Positions 46,001 to 54,130 of a stretch of 56,337 nt of DNA are shown piece after piece. The notes beneath the pieces were generated by a model, which was given only the letters and a program-made list of their open reading frames with translations, ran no database searches and had not been told where the DNA came from. Position 1 is the stretch's first letter. The number at the start of each line of letters is the position of its first letter. A program made the translations under genes and the position numbers. Origin of the DNA: an uncultured Lachnospiraceae bacterium. GTDB lineage: Bacteria > Bacillota > Clostridia > Lachnospirales > Lachnospiraceae. The stretch covers positions 1 through 56,337 of the forward strand of contig CACYWQ010000020.1 in the NCBI GenBank assembly GCA_902778165.1, in the 5' to 3' direction.

Positions 46001-46181
46001 GGCAGGCGTATATGAAGAGATCAGAATGGCTGCGGATGATATGGATTGTGACAGGCTTGAGAAGATATTTGAGGAAATGAAGAATTACAGGATTCCCTTA
46101 AGTGAGAGAGAATTCTATAACAGTCTTAAAGATGCATCCGATGCATATGATTATGACAGAATAACCCAATTGTTAGTCTGA
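43023..46181 (+). CDS. [FeFe]-hydrogenase-like sensor fused to a hybrid histidine kinase (ferredoxin-H cluster-FeS-HK-REC-HPt)
   Basis: A 1052-residue cytoplasmic protein. Residues 10-60 are a 2[4Fe-4S] ferredoxin (C13, C16, C19, C23; C47, C50, C53, C57). Residues 80-320 are an [FeFe]-hydrogenase H-domain in which all four H-cluster ligands remain: C143 (QPCPAV), C191 (SPCIAKK), C297 and C301 (NCEKGC). The proton-transfer Cys before C143 is replaced by Pro. A PF04060 [4Fe-4S] motif follows (C402, C405, C410, C427). A short coiled coil leads directly into HisKA (His461) and an ATPase domain. Next are a receiver (phospho-acceptor D763), an HPt (His919) and a C-terminal tail. It resembles sensory group C hydrogenases (HydS/HsfB), but with a kinase instead of a PAS domain. 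H2 or redox sensing is inferred. Confidence 0.88.
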   Translation: MSNSSIVYTNDNCIGCNKCIKVCSAIGACISKEVNGRDRIEVDGSKCVACGSCIDVCVHGAREFVDDTERFFEDLRNGENISLLIAPAFKANYPDEYESVLGGLKSMGVNRIINVSFGADITTWGYLNYIKQYNFLGGISQPCPAVVSYIERYMPQLLPKLFPVQSPLMCAAIYARKKMGVTDKFAFISPCIAKKLEIEDEHNKGLVQYNVTFEHLMKYVNEHGIKGDSIHSEIEYGMGSFYPTPGGLAENVKWFLGDDVYIRQIEGERHLYDWMHINADRIKDGSTPFVFIDALNCEKGCICGTAVNPDKSKTDDALYALLDIRENSKKSSSGDAWSRNDTPEKRLENFNKQFKDLDLNDYIRGYTDRSESCKYVIPTEEELEVIYDELNKLTEESRHIDCTCCGYDNCRQMAIAIYNGFNHKENCIYYEKTMVQVLEIEKEIAEEATQAKSSFLANMSHEIRTPINAVLGMNEMILRECEDPNITAYSESIRSAGNTLLGLVNNILDFSKIEAGKMEIEEVEYDLSSVINDLVNMIQSRADNKGLLLELDLDPGIPKVLLGDEIRIKQIITNLLTNAVKYTEQGSVTFRMGYELIADDPDCVYITVSVKDTGIGIKKEDIHRLFEQFDRIEEKRNRNIEGTGLGMNITQRLLEMMESTLEVHSEYGSGSTFGFRLKQKVIKWEELGDYEESYKRLLGERKSYHESFTAPEADVLVIDDNPMNLMVFKSLLKRTRVKIDTANDGDEGLMLAYDKKYDIIFFDHMMPGKDGIETLHEMRSQEKNPNLSTPSICLTANAISGARTQYIEAGFDDYLTKPIDSVKLEEMLCTYLPKEKINVIESSAVEGVQPPHGEQSDSLLETLKSYDGIDVNLGITNSGSIDAYIPLLRIFYDSLDDKAAEIKHYYDEGDIKNYTVKVHALKSSAKIIGAADFGEFAQALEDAGKADDIEYIRANNDDFLSRLSEFKQPLSEMFGIEDDDGDDGRPEADSILMAGVYEEIRMAADDMDCDRLEKIFEEMKNYRIPLSEREFYNSLKDASDAYDYDRITQLLV

Positions 46182-46214
46182 TAACTTGTTTGTATATTTT
46201 TATGAGGGAATTGT

Positions 46215-48263
46215 ATGAACCAAGCTAAAACAGAGAGATTTATATTATTGTTAATATCCTTGGCCTGTATTGGTTTAACGGGCGAGAGCATACTTATGAA
46301 ATGGGAGTTCTGGGTTCCGCCGATAATCATTATCGGAACCTTGTTCTTGTGGGGAATATCTTTGTCAGAGAAATTCGAATACTCTGTTCGTAAGGTTTTC
46401 TATCTTTTGTTTGCTTTGTTTGCAATGCTTTTCCACGGTGTACATATAACCAGTTTGTTTGATATCGCCCTTGTGACGGTTCTGGTTATGGTCGCTTTCT
46501 CGTATTTTAACGATACATACATGATGAATCTTGCTTTGCTTGAGTACTTTGTTCTGCTCATTATTCAATTTACATTGGCTCACAGAGGCAGAGGTTCAAT
46601 ATTTGATTCACTTAATATTTCAAGGATTATATTGCATATCATCATTGTTCTGCTCATTTATTTCAGTTGCGTTAAGTTGATCAATGACCGACTTGATGCA
46701 GAAATCTCGGATAATGAGAAAAGCGAAAGAATAGAAGCAAACGATGCAGATATGGAAGATTTCTTATCCAATATTTCACATGAACTTCGTACTCCTGTTA
46801 ACGTTGTTAACGGAATGTCTGATCTGCTTATTAAGAGGCAGGTGGGATATGAAGCGGAGGCAATTAAGAATGCCGGAATAAGACTGGCTTATCAGATCGA
46901 GGATATTCAGGATTATACCGAGTGTAAGCGTAATAAGGTTATTCTGGAAGAAGAGGATTATATCAGTACCTCTTTGATAAATGATGTGGTTACGAGCTTC
47001 AGAATGATTGAGAACCAGAAGAGACTTGAACTTGTAGTGGATTTAAGTCCGGCTGTTCCGCTTATGATGCGAGGCGATATCAAGAAATTGCATAAGATAT
47101 TCAGACATCTGCTTGAGAATGCCGTTAAATTCACCAAGAAAGGCGGCATTTATATCAGGATGTTTTCGGAGAAGACCGATTACGGCGTCAATCTGTGCAT
47201 AGAGATGACCGATACCGGAATCGGTATGGACAGAAGGGCAAGACAGTCAATAACCGACGGTATGTTCCAGGTTAATAAGAAACGTAACAGGAGTTCCGGA
47301 GGCATTGGACTCGGATTGTATATAGTATATGGTTTTGCTCACAGGATGGGCGGATTCGTTAAGATTGAAAGTGAGAAAAACAACGGAACCACAATAAGAG
47401 TGACGATTCCTCAGAAAGTTTTAGACGAAACGCCGTGTCTTGCTCTGCATAAGGCATATGACGGTGATGTCATATTCTATGTGAAATCGGATAAATACAG
47501 TACCCCGAGGGTGCGAGATTTCTATAGATATATGGCTTCCAATCTTGCAGCGGGTATTCGTGTTCCGTTATATTCTGCCGAGAGTGTTAAAGAGATTGAA
47601 CGACTCATAAATAAATTGAACGTAAAGGCGGTATTCACCGGACAGGAAGAATATGAGGCTAATCCGGAATATTTTGATGAATTAAGTAAGGGAGAGATTA
47701 CCGTAGGAGTATCATCTTCATCAGGATTTAAACCTAACCCCGGAAGCAATGTGATCGTTATGCCCAAGCCGTTGTACGGATATCCTGCAGTTAAGATAAT
47801 CAATGAAGGACATAATGCCGGAAATATCGAATTTGCCGACAATATTACCAAGCCTGTATTTGACAATATCAGGGCCCTGATCGTCGATGATGAGCCGATG
47901 AACCTTGTTGTTGCCAAAGGCTTATTTAAAGACTATGAGATGGATATAGATACTGCAGACAGCGGCAAGGAGGCTGTTAAGAAATTCCGTAACGGTGACT
48001 ATGATGTTGTATTCATGGATCACATGATGCCTGAGATGGATGGCGTTGAGGCGATGAAGCAGATCAAGAAAAATGCTCAGGAATTAAACAAGAACATAGC
48101 TGTAGTTGCACTTACGGCCAATACGGTATCGGGTGCAAGAGAGATGTTTGCAAGAGAGGGATTTGACGGATTTATCGGCAAACCCATCAATTTAGCCGAA
48201 TTTGAGAGGACAATGATTAAACTGTTTCCTTTAGTTAAATCAGAGAAAGGGGGTGGCAGATAA
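46215..48263 (+). CDS. Membrane hybrid histidine kinase with receiver-like insert
   Basis: A 682-residue kinase. About five membrane helices fill residues 5-155 (FILLLISLACIGLTGES, IIIIGTLFLWGISL, VFYLLFALFAMLFHGV and others) with little extracytoplasmic sequence. HisKA has His189 in SNISHELRTPVN; the ATPase domain has MTDTGIGMD and GIGLGLYIV. Between it and the C-terminal receiver lies a second Rossmann-like segment (about 400-545) that looks like a receiver without the phosphorylation Asp. The true receiver has the DDE pair in LIVDDEPMN and the acceptor D602 (FMDHMMPEMDG). Unlike its two neighbours it has no HPt. Its stop codon shares one base with the start of the next gene (TAATG). Confidence 0.88.
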   Translation: MNQAKTERFILLLISLACIGLTGESILMKWEFWVPPIIIIGTLFLWGISLSEKFEYSVRKVFYLLFALFAMLFHGVHITSLFDIALVTVLVMVAFSYFNDTYMMNLALLEYFVLLIIQFTLAHRGRGSIFDSLNISRIILHIIIVLLIYFSCVKLINDRLDAEISDNEKSERIEANDADMEDFLSNISHELRTPVNVVNGMSDLLIKRQVGYEAEAIKNAGIRLAYQIEDIQDYTECKRNKVILEEEDYISTSLINDVVTSFRMIENQKRLELVVDLSPAVPLMMRGDIKKLHKIFRHLLENAVKFTKKGGIYIRMFSEKTDYGVNLCIEMTDTGIGMDRRARQSITDGMFQVNKKRNRSSGGIGLGLYIVYGFAHRMGGFVKIESEKNNGTTIRVTIPQKVLDETPCLALHKAYDGDVIFYVKSDKYSTPRVRDFYRYMASNLAAGIRVPLYSAESVKEIERLINKLNVKAVFTGQEEYEANPEYFDELSKGEITVGVSSSSGFKPNPGSNVIVMPKPLYGYPAVKIINEGHNAGNIEFADNITKPVFDNIRALIVDDEPMNLVVAKGLFKDYEMDIDTADSGKEAVKKFRNGDYDVVFMDHMMPEMDGVEAMKQIKKNAQELNKNIAVVALTANTVSGAREMFAREGFDGFIGKPINLAEFERTMIKLFPLVKSEKGGGR

Positions 48264-51200
48264 TGAAGAATATTAAGAGGTTTATCAAGGATATTTATGA
48301 TGCTGTCACCGATTATAACAGAGAACTTAATGAGAGAGTTTTCATAATTATGACAATAGTGTCAGTTGTTGCGGCAGTTATTGCGTTGTTCTTTGATATT
48401 ATTACGAATGAGGATTACAGGGAAATAATAATATTGATCGCTACGGTATTTGTTGTTCCGATCATGACATTTACCTGTATGTATAAGAATTTGATTCCGC
48501 TTGCATCCAAGATCATAGTTTTAGTTCTTGTTTTTGTAATACTTCCGAGCCTGTTCTATTTCGGTGGCGGAGTTGAAGGCGGCGGCGTATATTGGATTAT
48601 ATTTGCATATATATATTGCGGCATGGTCTTAACCGGTTTGTGGCGTTCCGTGATCATTGTGTGTATAACGTTGCTTACCGTAGCCATATATTTATTCCAG
48701 TATTATTACCCCGAACGAATTATTGAGCATTCGTACCGAATGAATCTTATTGATTCACTTGTTTCAATAATTGTAGTCGGAGTTGTTTGCTTTGTAATGA
48801 CATGGTTTCAGAACAAGGTGTTTAAGGATGAGAATGAACGTGCCAAGAAAGAAGCCGAGAGAGCAGAGGAATTAACCAGAGCGCAGAATCGATTCTTCTC
48901 AAGTATGAGCCATGAGATTCGTACGCCCATCAACTCTATTTTAGGACTTAATGAACTGATATTAAGAGATCAGAGTACATCGGATGAGATAGTCAAAGAT
49001 GCGGCGGGAATACAGGGCGCAGGTAAGATGTTGCTTTCGCTTATTAATGATATTCTGGATTTCTCCAAAATCGAAGCGGGAAGTATGGATATAGTGCCGG
49101 TTGATTATAAGATGGCAGATCTAATATCCGAGATCGTCAATATGATATGGTTAAGAGCTCATGATAAGGGCCTTAGATTTGATGTTAATATCGATCCTAA
49201 CGTTCCGGCAACATTATACGGTGATGAAGTTCGAATTAAACAGATAATGATCAATCTGCTTAACAATGCGATCAAGTATACCGATGAAGGCGTAATCGAA
49301 CTTAATGTTGAATGTGATGAAATAGATGATGATAATGTGATGCTTAATATCTCCGTAAGTGATACTGGAATGGGTATTAAGAAAGAAGTGATCCCGTATT
49401 TGTTTGATGCCTTCAAACGTGTGGATCAGGAGAAGAATCGTCGCATAGAAGGAACGGGCCTTGGTTTAAGTATAGTTAAGCAGCTTACCGAGCTGATGGG
49501 CGGTACAATAAATGTCAATAGTGTATACGGTGAGGGCTCTTTATTTACGGCTATGATCAAACAGGGCGTAACCGACCGTACTGCCATAGGAGAACTTAAT
49601 ATCCACAATCAGACATCTGCCGAAAGAAATGTATATAAGGCAAGTTTCAAAGCGCCGGATGCAAGAGTGCTTATAGTGGATGACAATGAGATGAATCTCG
49701 AGGTCGAGTACAGATTATTGATTGATACGGATCTTACCATCGATAAGGCACTAAGCGGTAAGGAAGCACTTGATATGACTGTTAAGCATCGATATGATGC
49801 AATTCTTATGGATCATCTTATGCCTGAAATGGACGGTATTGAATGTCTCAGAGCAATCAGAACGCAGTCGGGCGGACTTAACAGAGCAACTCCGGTGATC
49901 GTTCTTACAGCCAATGCAGGAAGCGCAAACAGAGAATTATATAACAGGTCCGGATTTGATGATTATCTGGTGAAACCTGTTGCCGGAGATGCGCTTGAGG
50001 CAGTCCTTGTTAAACATATATCATCGGATAAGCTTATATTAAGTGATAAATTGCTTAATATGCGTGAGGATATTAATGCATCGGCGGGATATTCAAGCAA
50101 AGTGCCGGTTATGGTAACAACAAGCAGTGTCAGCGATATCCCGAATTCAACGATCAGGAAATTGAGATTACGTATCATTCCTGCGGTTATCCGTACAGAA
50201 GAAGGTGTGTTCAAGGACGGCGTTCAAATGGATGCATATGAGCTTATCAAGTATATTGAGACAGGCAGGGATGCCATATCTTCATGTGCCGATGAAGCAG
50301 CATATACAGAGTTCTTTGCAGATTCCATTAAAAGGGCGCATCATCTGATACATATTGCTCTGACCTCAAGTATGAGTGATGACTACAAGATGGCATCCGA
50401 GGCTTCGAAATCATTTGACAATGTTACCGTAATCAATTCGGGATGCCTATCATCGGCTGCAGGAATTCTTACATTAATTGCATATAAATTGGCTCAACAG
50501 AATCTGCCGGTACAGGATATTGTTGCAGAACTTGAGAGGATCAAACCCAGATTAAGATGCAGTTTCGTTGTTGATACCACGGAATACATGGCTAAGAAGG
50601 GGTTTGTCAGCCCGTTTATCAATGGGGCAGCCAAGAGTATCGGACTTCATCCCTGCATCAGCTTCAGAGATGATAGGTCAATTGTAGGTCCAGTATGGAT
50701 AGGCAGGACTAAGAGAGCATATAAGAAGTATATCAATCAGGCTTTTCCCGTGGACATTATACCTGATCCTGATGTTGTGTTTGTTACATATGTTGATGTT
50801 CCGATGGATACACTTCTTTGGATCAAGGAAGAGATCAGCAAGCATGCTTATTTTGAACATGTTGTGTTCAAACAGGCGTCAGCGGCCATATCATCCAACT
50901 GCGGTCCCGGAACTTTCGGCATTTTGTATTTTGTTAAGTCCAATAAGTCTTACAATATAGGATCCTATATTGTAAACGATTATGAGGACTCCGACAAAGA
51001 TGATGATGAGGATTCGTGGAATGACTTTATATCACCTACGGATATTGAAGAGATTGAAGAACCTTCGGATAAAACCGATGACTTAAGGGCCATTGAGGGA
51101 TATGAGAGTGATGATGCAGCTTATGAGAATATTAGAGGTATAGATTATAATACGGCCTTAACAAACAGCGGATCTTTGAAGATATTTAAGGGTGTGCTTA

Positions 51201-51709
51201 TGATATTTAATGATTCGATTCCGGAGAAATCAAATGAATTAGCCGAATTATATAATAAGCAGGACTGGGAGAACTATACGATTAAAGTTCATGCGCTTAA
51301 GAGTTCGGCTAAGATTATCGGGGCCGTCAAACTTGCGGAAGATGCTCAATTGCTTGAAAATGCAGGTAAATCGGGTGATGTTGAATATATCAGAACACAT
51401 CACGATAATCTTATGAGTGAATATCTTAAATATAGAGACTATTTATCCGATGTGATTAAATCTGAGGATTCTTTGACAGACAAACAATCGGATAACAGAC
51501 CCGTTGCTGATGAATACTTATTAAACAGTATGTATGACGGCCTTAAGGAAGCTGCCGATAATATGGATTGCGATACAATCGAGGATATAATCGGTGAACT
51601 TAAGGATTACAGGATTACAGGTGATGATAAGAACCTATTTGATGAAATTCGTGTTAAAGCCGATAACTTGGATTATGACGGCATTCTGGAATTATTAAAC
51701 AATCGATGA
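48263..51709 (+). CDS. Membrane hybrid histidine kinase fused to a DegV (fatty-acid-binding) domain and HPt
   Basis: A 1148-residue kinase. Residues 25-185 hold about six membrane helices. HisKA has His217 (SSMSHEIRTPIN), the ATPase domain follows, and a receiver has D517 (LMDHLMPEMDG). Residues about 614-902 are a DegV/FakB-type domain: VPVMVTTSSVSDIPNS, LRIIPAVI, GVFKDGVQMDAYELI, VINSGCLSS, SFVVDTTEYMAKKGFVSP and NCGPGTFGILYF follow the family order. The ligand-pocket motifs diverge (SGT becomes SDD, His before GPG becomes Asn). An HPt (His1010 in VHALKSSAKIIGA) and a tail close the protein. DegV proteins bind fatty acids for the Fak kinase system, so lipid-responsive signalling is inferred. 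Confidence 0.87.
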   Translation: MKNIKRFIKDIYDAVTDYNRELNERVFIIMTIVSVVAAVIALFFDIITNEDYREIIILIATVFVVPIMTFTCMYKNLIPLASKIIVLVLVFVILPSLFYFGGGVEGGGVYWIIFAYIYCGMVLTGLWRSVIIVCITLLTVAIYLFQYYYPERIIEHSYRMNLIDSLVSIIVVGVVCFVMTWFQNKVFKDENERAKKEAERAEELTRAQNRFFSSMSHEIRTPINSILGLNELILRDQSTSDEIVKDAAGIQGAGKMLLSLINDILDFSKIEAGSMDIVPVDYKMADLISEIVNMIWLRAHDKGLRFDVNIDPNVPATLYGDEVRIKQIMINLLNNAIKYTDEGVIELNVECDEIDDDNVMLNISVSDTGMGIKKEVIPYLFDAFKRVDQEKNRRIEGTGLGLSIVKQLTELMGGTINVNSVYGEGSLFTAMIKQGVTDRTAIGELNIHNQTSAERNVYKASFKAPDARVLIVDDNEMNLEVEYRLLIDTDLTIDKALSGKEALDMTVKHRYDAILMDHLMPEMDGIECLRAIRTQSGGLNRATPVIVLTANAGSANRELYNRSGFDDYLVKPVAGDALEAVLVKHISSDKLILSDKLLNMREDINASAGYSSKVPVMVTTSSVSDIPNSTIRKLRLRIIPAVIRTEEGVFKDGVQMDAYELIKYIETGRDAISSCADEAAYTEFFADSIKRAHHLIHIALTSSMSDDYKMASEASKSFDNVTVINSGCLSSAAGILTLIAYKLAQQNLPVQDIVAELERIKPRLRCSFVVDTTEYMAKKGFVSPFINGAAKSIGLHPCISFRDDRSIVGPVWIGRTKRAYKKYINQAFPVDIIPDPDVVFVTYVDVPMDTLLWIKEEISKHAYFEHVVFKQASAAISSNCGPGTFGILYFVKSNKSYNIGSYIVNDYEDSDKDDDEDSWNDFISPTDIEEIEEPSDKTDDLRAIEGYESDDAAYENIRGIDYNTALTNSGSLKIFKGVLMIFNDSIPEKSNELAELYNKQDWENYTIKVHALKSSAKIIGAVKLAEDAQLLENAGKSGDVEYIRTHHDNLMSEYLKYRDYLSDVIKSEDSLTDKQSDNRPVADEYLLNSMYDGLKEAADNMDCDTIEDIIGELKDYRITGDDKNLFDEIRVKADNLDYDGILELLNNR

Positions 51710-51727
51710 TGAAGGGTTGTATGCTCT

Positions 51728-53251
51728 ATGGATCTGATCATTCAAATTAATGATAAAGTCAATGATTTTGCATGGGGAACATTCGGACTCGTACTTATGT
51801 TGGGAACGGGGCTTATATGTACCGCTTCCACCGGATTCTTCCAGATTACGCATATCAGGCATTGGTTTAGCAAGACTTTCGGAACAATCAATAAAGAAGG
51901 ACGAATCATCAATGATGCCGGTTCGCTGTCGCAATTCAGAGCATTCTGCACCGCTCTGTGCGCAACAATCGGAACAGGAAATATCGCAGGTGTTGCAACG
52001 GCTATATGTGTTGGTGGTCCGGGAGCCGTATTCTGGATGTGGATTGCGGCATTCTTCGGAATGATGGTCAAGTATTCGGAGAATGTCCTGGGCATGTATT
52101 ACAGACGAAGAAACTCAGAAGGTGCATGGTCCGGCGGACCGATGTATTATTTGCAGGACGGATTGGGATCGATCAGAAACTGTAAGAAGTTGGGAAGAGT
52201 TCTGGGTATTATATTCTGCATATTTACCGTACTTGCTTCATTCGGCATCGGTAATATGGGACAGATCAATAAGATAACAATCAATGTTGAATCAACGTTT
52301 GTATCCAATCCCGGGAATGCATATGTTTTCGGTTCAACCGAGGCCAATTTAACGATTGGATTTATTCTGATGGCTGCCGTTGCATTTATAATATTGGGAG
52401 GATTCAGACGACTGGCGGCTGTATCTGAGAAACTCATTCCGTTTATGTCATTTGCATACGTGATCGGATGTTTGTTGGTTATTATCATTCATTTTAATAC
52501 CTTTCCACAGGCAATATCATCGATATTTAAGTTTGCCTTCGGACCGATCGCGGTCAAAGGCGGAATTGCGGGATCTGCAGTACAAATGGCTATTAATACC
52601 GTCAAAAGCGGATGTAAGAGAGGTGTATTCTCCAATGAGGCCGGACTGGGTTCTTCTGTTATGGTTCACAGCAACAGCTGCGCAAGAGAGCCTGTAAGAC
52701 AGGGATTATGGGGAATTGCCGAAGTATTTGTGGATACGATAGTTATATGTACTATGACGGCAATCGTTGTTCTGCAATCCGGTGCAATAGATTTAACTAC
52801 GGGACAGGTAATAGAGGGAACCAACGACTCGACGTTGGTTGCCAAGGCCTTCGGAGCAACACTTGGTAAGCCCGGTGAATATTTCGTGGTTTTGGCTATT
52901 ATTTTATTTGCGTTTACAACAGTAATGGGATGGTCATATTACGGATCCAAGGTGGTTGAATATCTGCTTGGAGTAACCGTAGCCAAGATTTACCGAGTGG
53001 TTTTCATATTATTGATCATATTCGGCGCAATTATGGAATCCAACCTTGCATGGGATATATCCGATACGTTTAACGGACTTATGATGATACCCAATCTGAT
53101 TGGTTTGCTCGTACAGATACCGCTTATTATCAGGCTCACGCGTAATTATATTGACAGAAGAATACGGGGCAAGAGTGTTGCGCCCATGCTTTCGTACGAT
53201 CCGGATATACAGAAGGATGCGATCAGAGCCATAGCTAACGGAGCAAGTTAA
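51728..53251 (+). CDS. Sodium:alanine/glycine symporter (AGCS family)
   Basis: A 507-residue transporter of the AlsT/DagA type that imports alanine or glycine with Na+. The family signature is intact: FCTALCATIGTGNIAGVATA, GGPGAVFWMWIAAFFGMMVKY, the motif GPMYYLQDGLG, and NEAGLGSSVMVHS in the second half. About ten membrane helices are predicted. It lies 18 bp after the DegV kinase gene, so it is probably part of the same transcript. Its presence hints that amino-acid supply is linked to the signalling genes, but it might also be an unrelated passenger. Confidence 0.92.
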   Translation: MDLIIQINDKVNDFAWGTFGLVLMLGTGLICTASTGFFQITHIRHWFSKTFGTINKEGRIINDAGSLSQFRAFCTALCATIGTGNIAGVATAICVGGPGAVFWMWIAAFFGMMVKYSENVLGMYYRRRNSEGAWSGGPMYYLQDGLGSIRNCKKLGRVLGIIFCIFTVLASFGIGNMGQINKITINVESTFVSNPGNAYVFGSTEANLTIGFILMAAVAFIILGGFRRLAAVSEKLIPFMSFAYVIGCLLVIIIHFNTFPQAISSIFKFAFGPIAVKGGIAGSAVQMAINTVKSGCKRGVFSNEAGLGSSVMVHSNSCAREPVRQGLWGIAEVFVDTIVICTMTAIVVLQSGAIDLTTGQVIEGTNDSTLVAKAFGATLGKPGEYFVVLAIILFAFTTVMGWSYYGSKVVEYLLGVTVAKIYRVVFILLIIFGAIMESNLAWDISDTFNGLMMIPNLIGLLVQIPLIIRLTRNYIDRRIRGKSVAPMLSYDPDIQKDAIRAIANGAS

Positions 53252-53308
53252 GCTGCGTGTAGAATTTTGAAGATAAATCGTGTATAACATATATAGGAGG
53301 AGACAGCA

Positions 53309-54091
53309 ATGTTAGAGAAACGAGTTGGAGTGGGTCTTGTATCACTTCAGTACAGCGTGGTGGTTAAGGGTTTAGAGAAGAAACTCCAGGATATAGGTTA
53401 TAAAATTTTTTCCATAGAGAATAACTTAGAAGAGATCCAGCGTTATGCGGAAGGCGTCGAATTATATATGCTGTATATTCCGGATAACGTTGTTGAAGAT
53501 GAATTGAAGATGAAGAATCTTTCGTTCATTGCCAGAGTCCTTGATAAGAATGCCAAGAAGGTATTGGCTATAGGTGAGAAGAGTTCTCATCAGGACCTTG
53601 TTGACGAAATACCTGAAATCGGTAATTTCAGTTGGCTTGAAAAACCTATAGATATGGACAACCTTGCCGTTATCATGGACAGAGCGTTGTATGCGGAAGA
53701 AGTGGAGGATACCGACAGACTTAAGAGAGTTCTTATAGTGGATGATGACCCTTCTTATGCCAAGATGGTCAGAGAATGGATCAAATATAAATATCGTGTG
53801 GATATAGTCACTGCCGGAATGCAGGCAATCAGCTTCTTGTTAAAGGTTAAGGAAAATGACGGAATAGACCTTATTCTTCTTGATTATGAGATGCCTGTTG
53901 TAGACGGTCCTCAGGTATTGCAGATGTTAAGACAGGAGCCGGCAACAGCCAATATCCCGGTAATTTTCTTAACCGGTAACGGTTCTAAGGAGGCTGTTTC
54001 CCGTGTGATGGAATTAAAGCCAAACGGATATATACTTAAATCGACAACAAGGCTTGATCTGATCAAATATTTGGATAATAAACTTCATTGA
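53309..54091 (+). CDS. Receiver-only protein with N-terminal pseudo-receiver
   Basis: A 260-residue cytoplasmic protein. The C-terminal half is a canonical receiver (VLIVDDDPSYAKMV, phospho-acceptor D192 in LLDYEMPVVDG, FLTGNG, and Lys in YILKSTT). The N-terminal 125 residues look like a receiver fold (alternating strands and helices, FSWLEKPIDMDNL as the last strand-loop) but the phosphorylation Asp is not recognisable. There is no DNA-binding or enzymatic output domain. It has its own excellent RBS (ATAGGAGGAG). It follows the three hybrid kinases and the symporter, so it may receive phosphate from their HPt domains, acting like a Spo0F- or CheY-type protein. Confidence 0.88.
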   Translation: MLEKRVGVGLVSLQYSVVVKGLEKKLQDIGYKIFSIENNLEEIQRYAEGVELYMLYIPDNVVEDELKMKNLSFIARVLDKNAKKVLAIGEKSSHQDLVDEIPEIGNFSWLEKPIDMDNLAVIMDRALYAEEVEDTDRLKRVLIVDDDPSYAKMVREWIKYKYRVDIVTAGMQAISFLLKVKENDGIDLILLDYEMPVVDGPQVLQMLRQEPATANIPVIFLTGNGSKEAVSRVMELKPNGYILKSTTRLDLIKYLDNKLH

Positions 54092-54130
54092 TCGATTAAT
54101 AAATTTACCCTGAGAGGAGAAATATAATTA

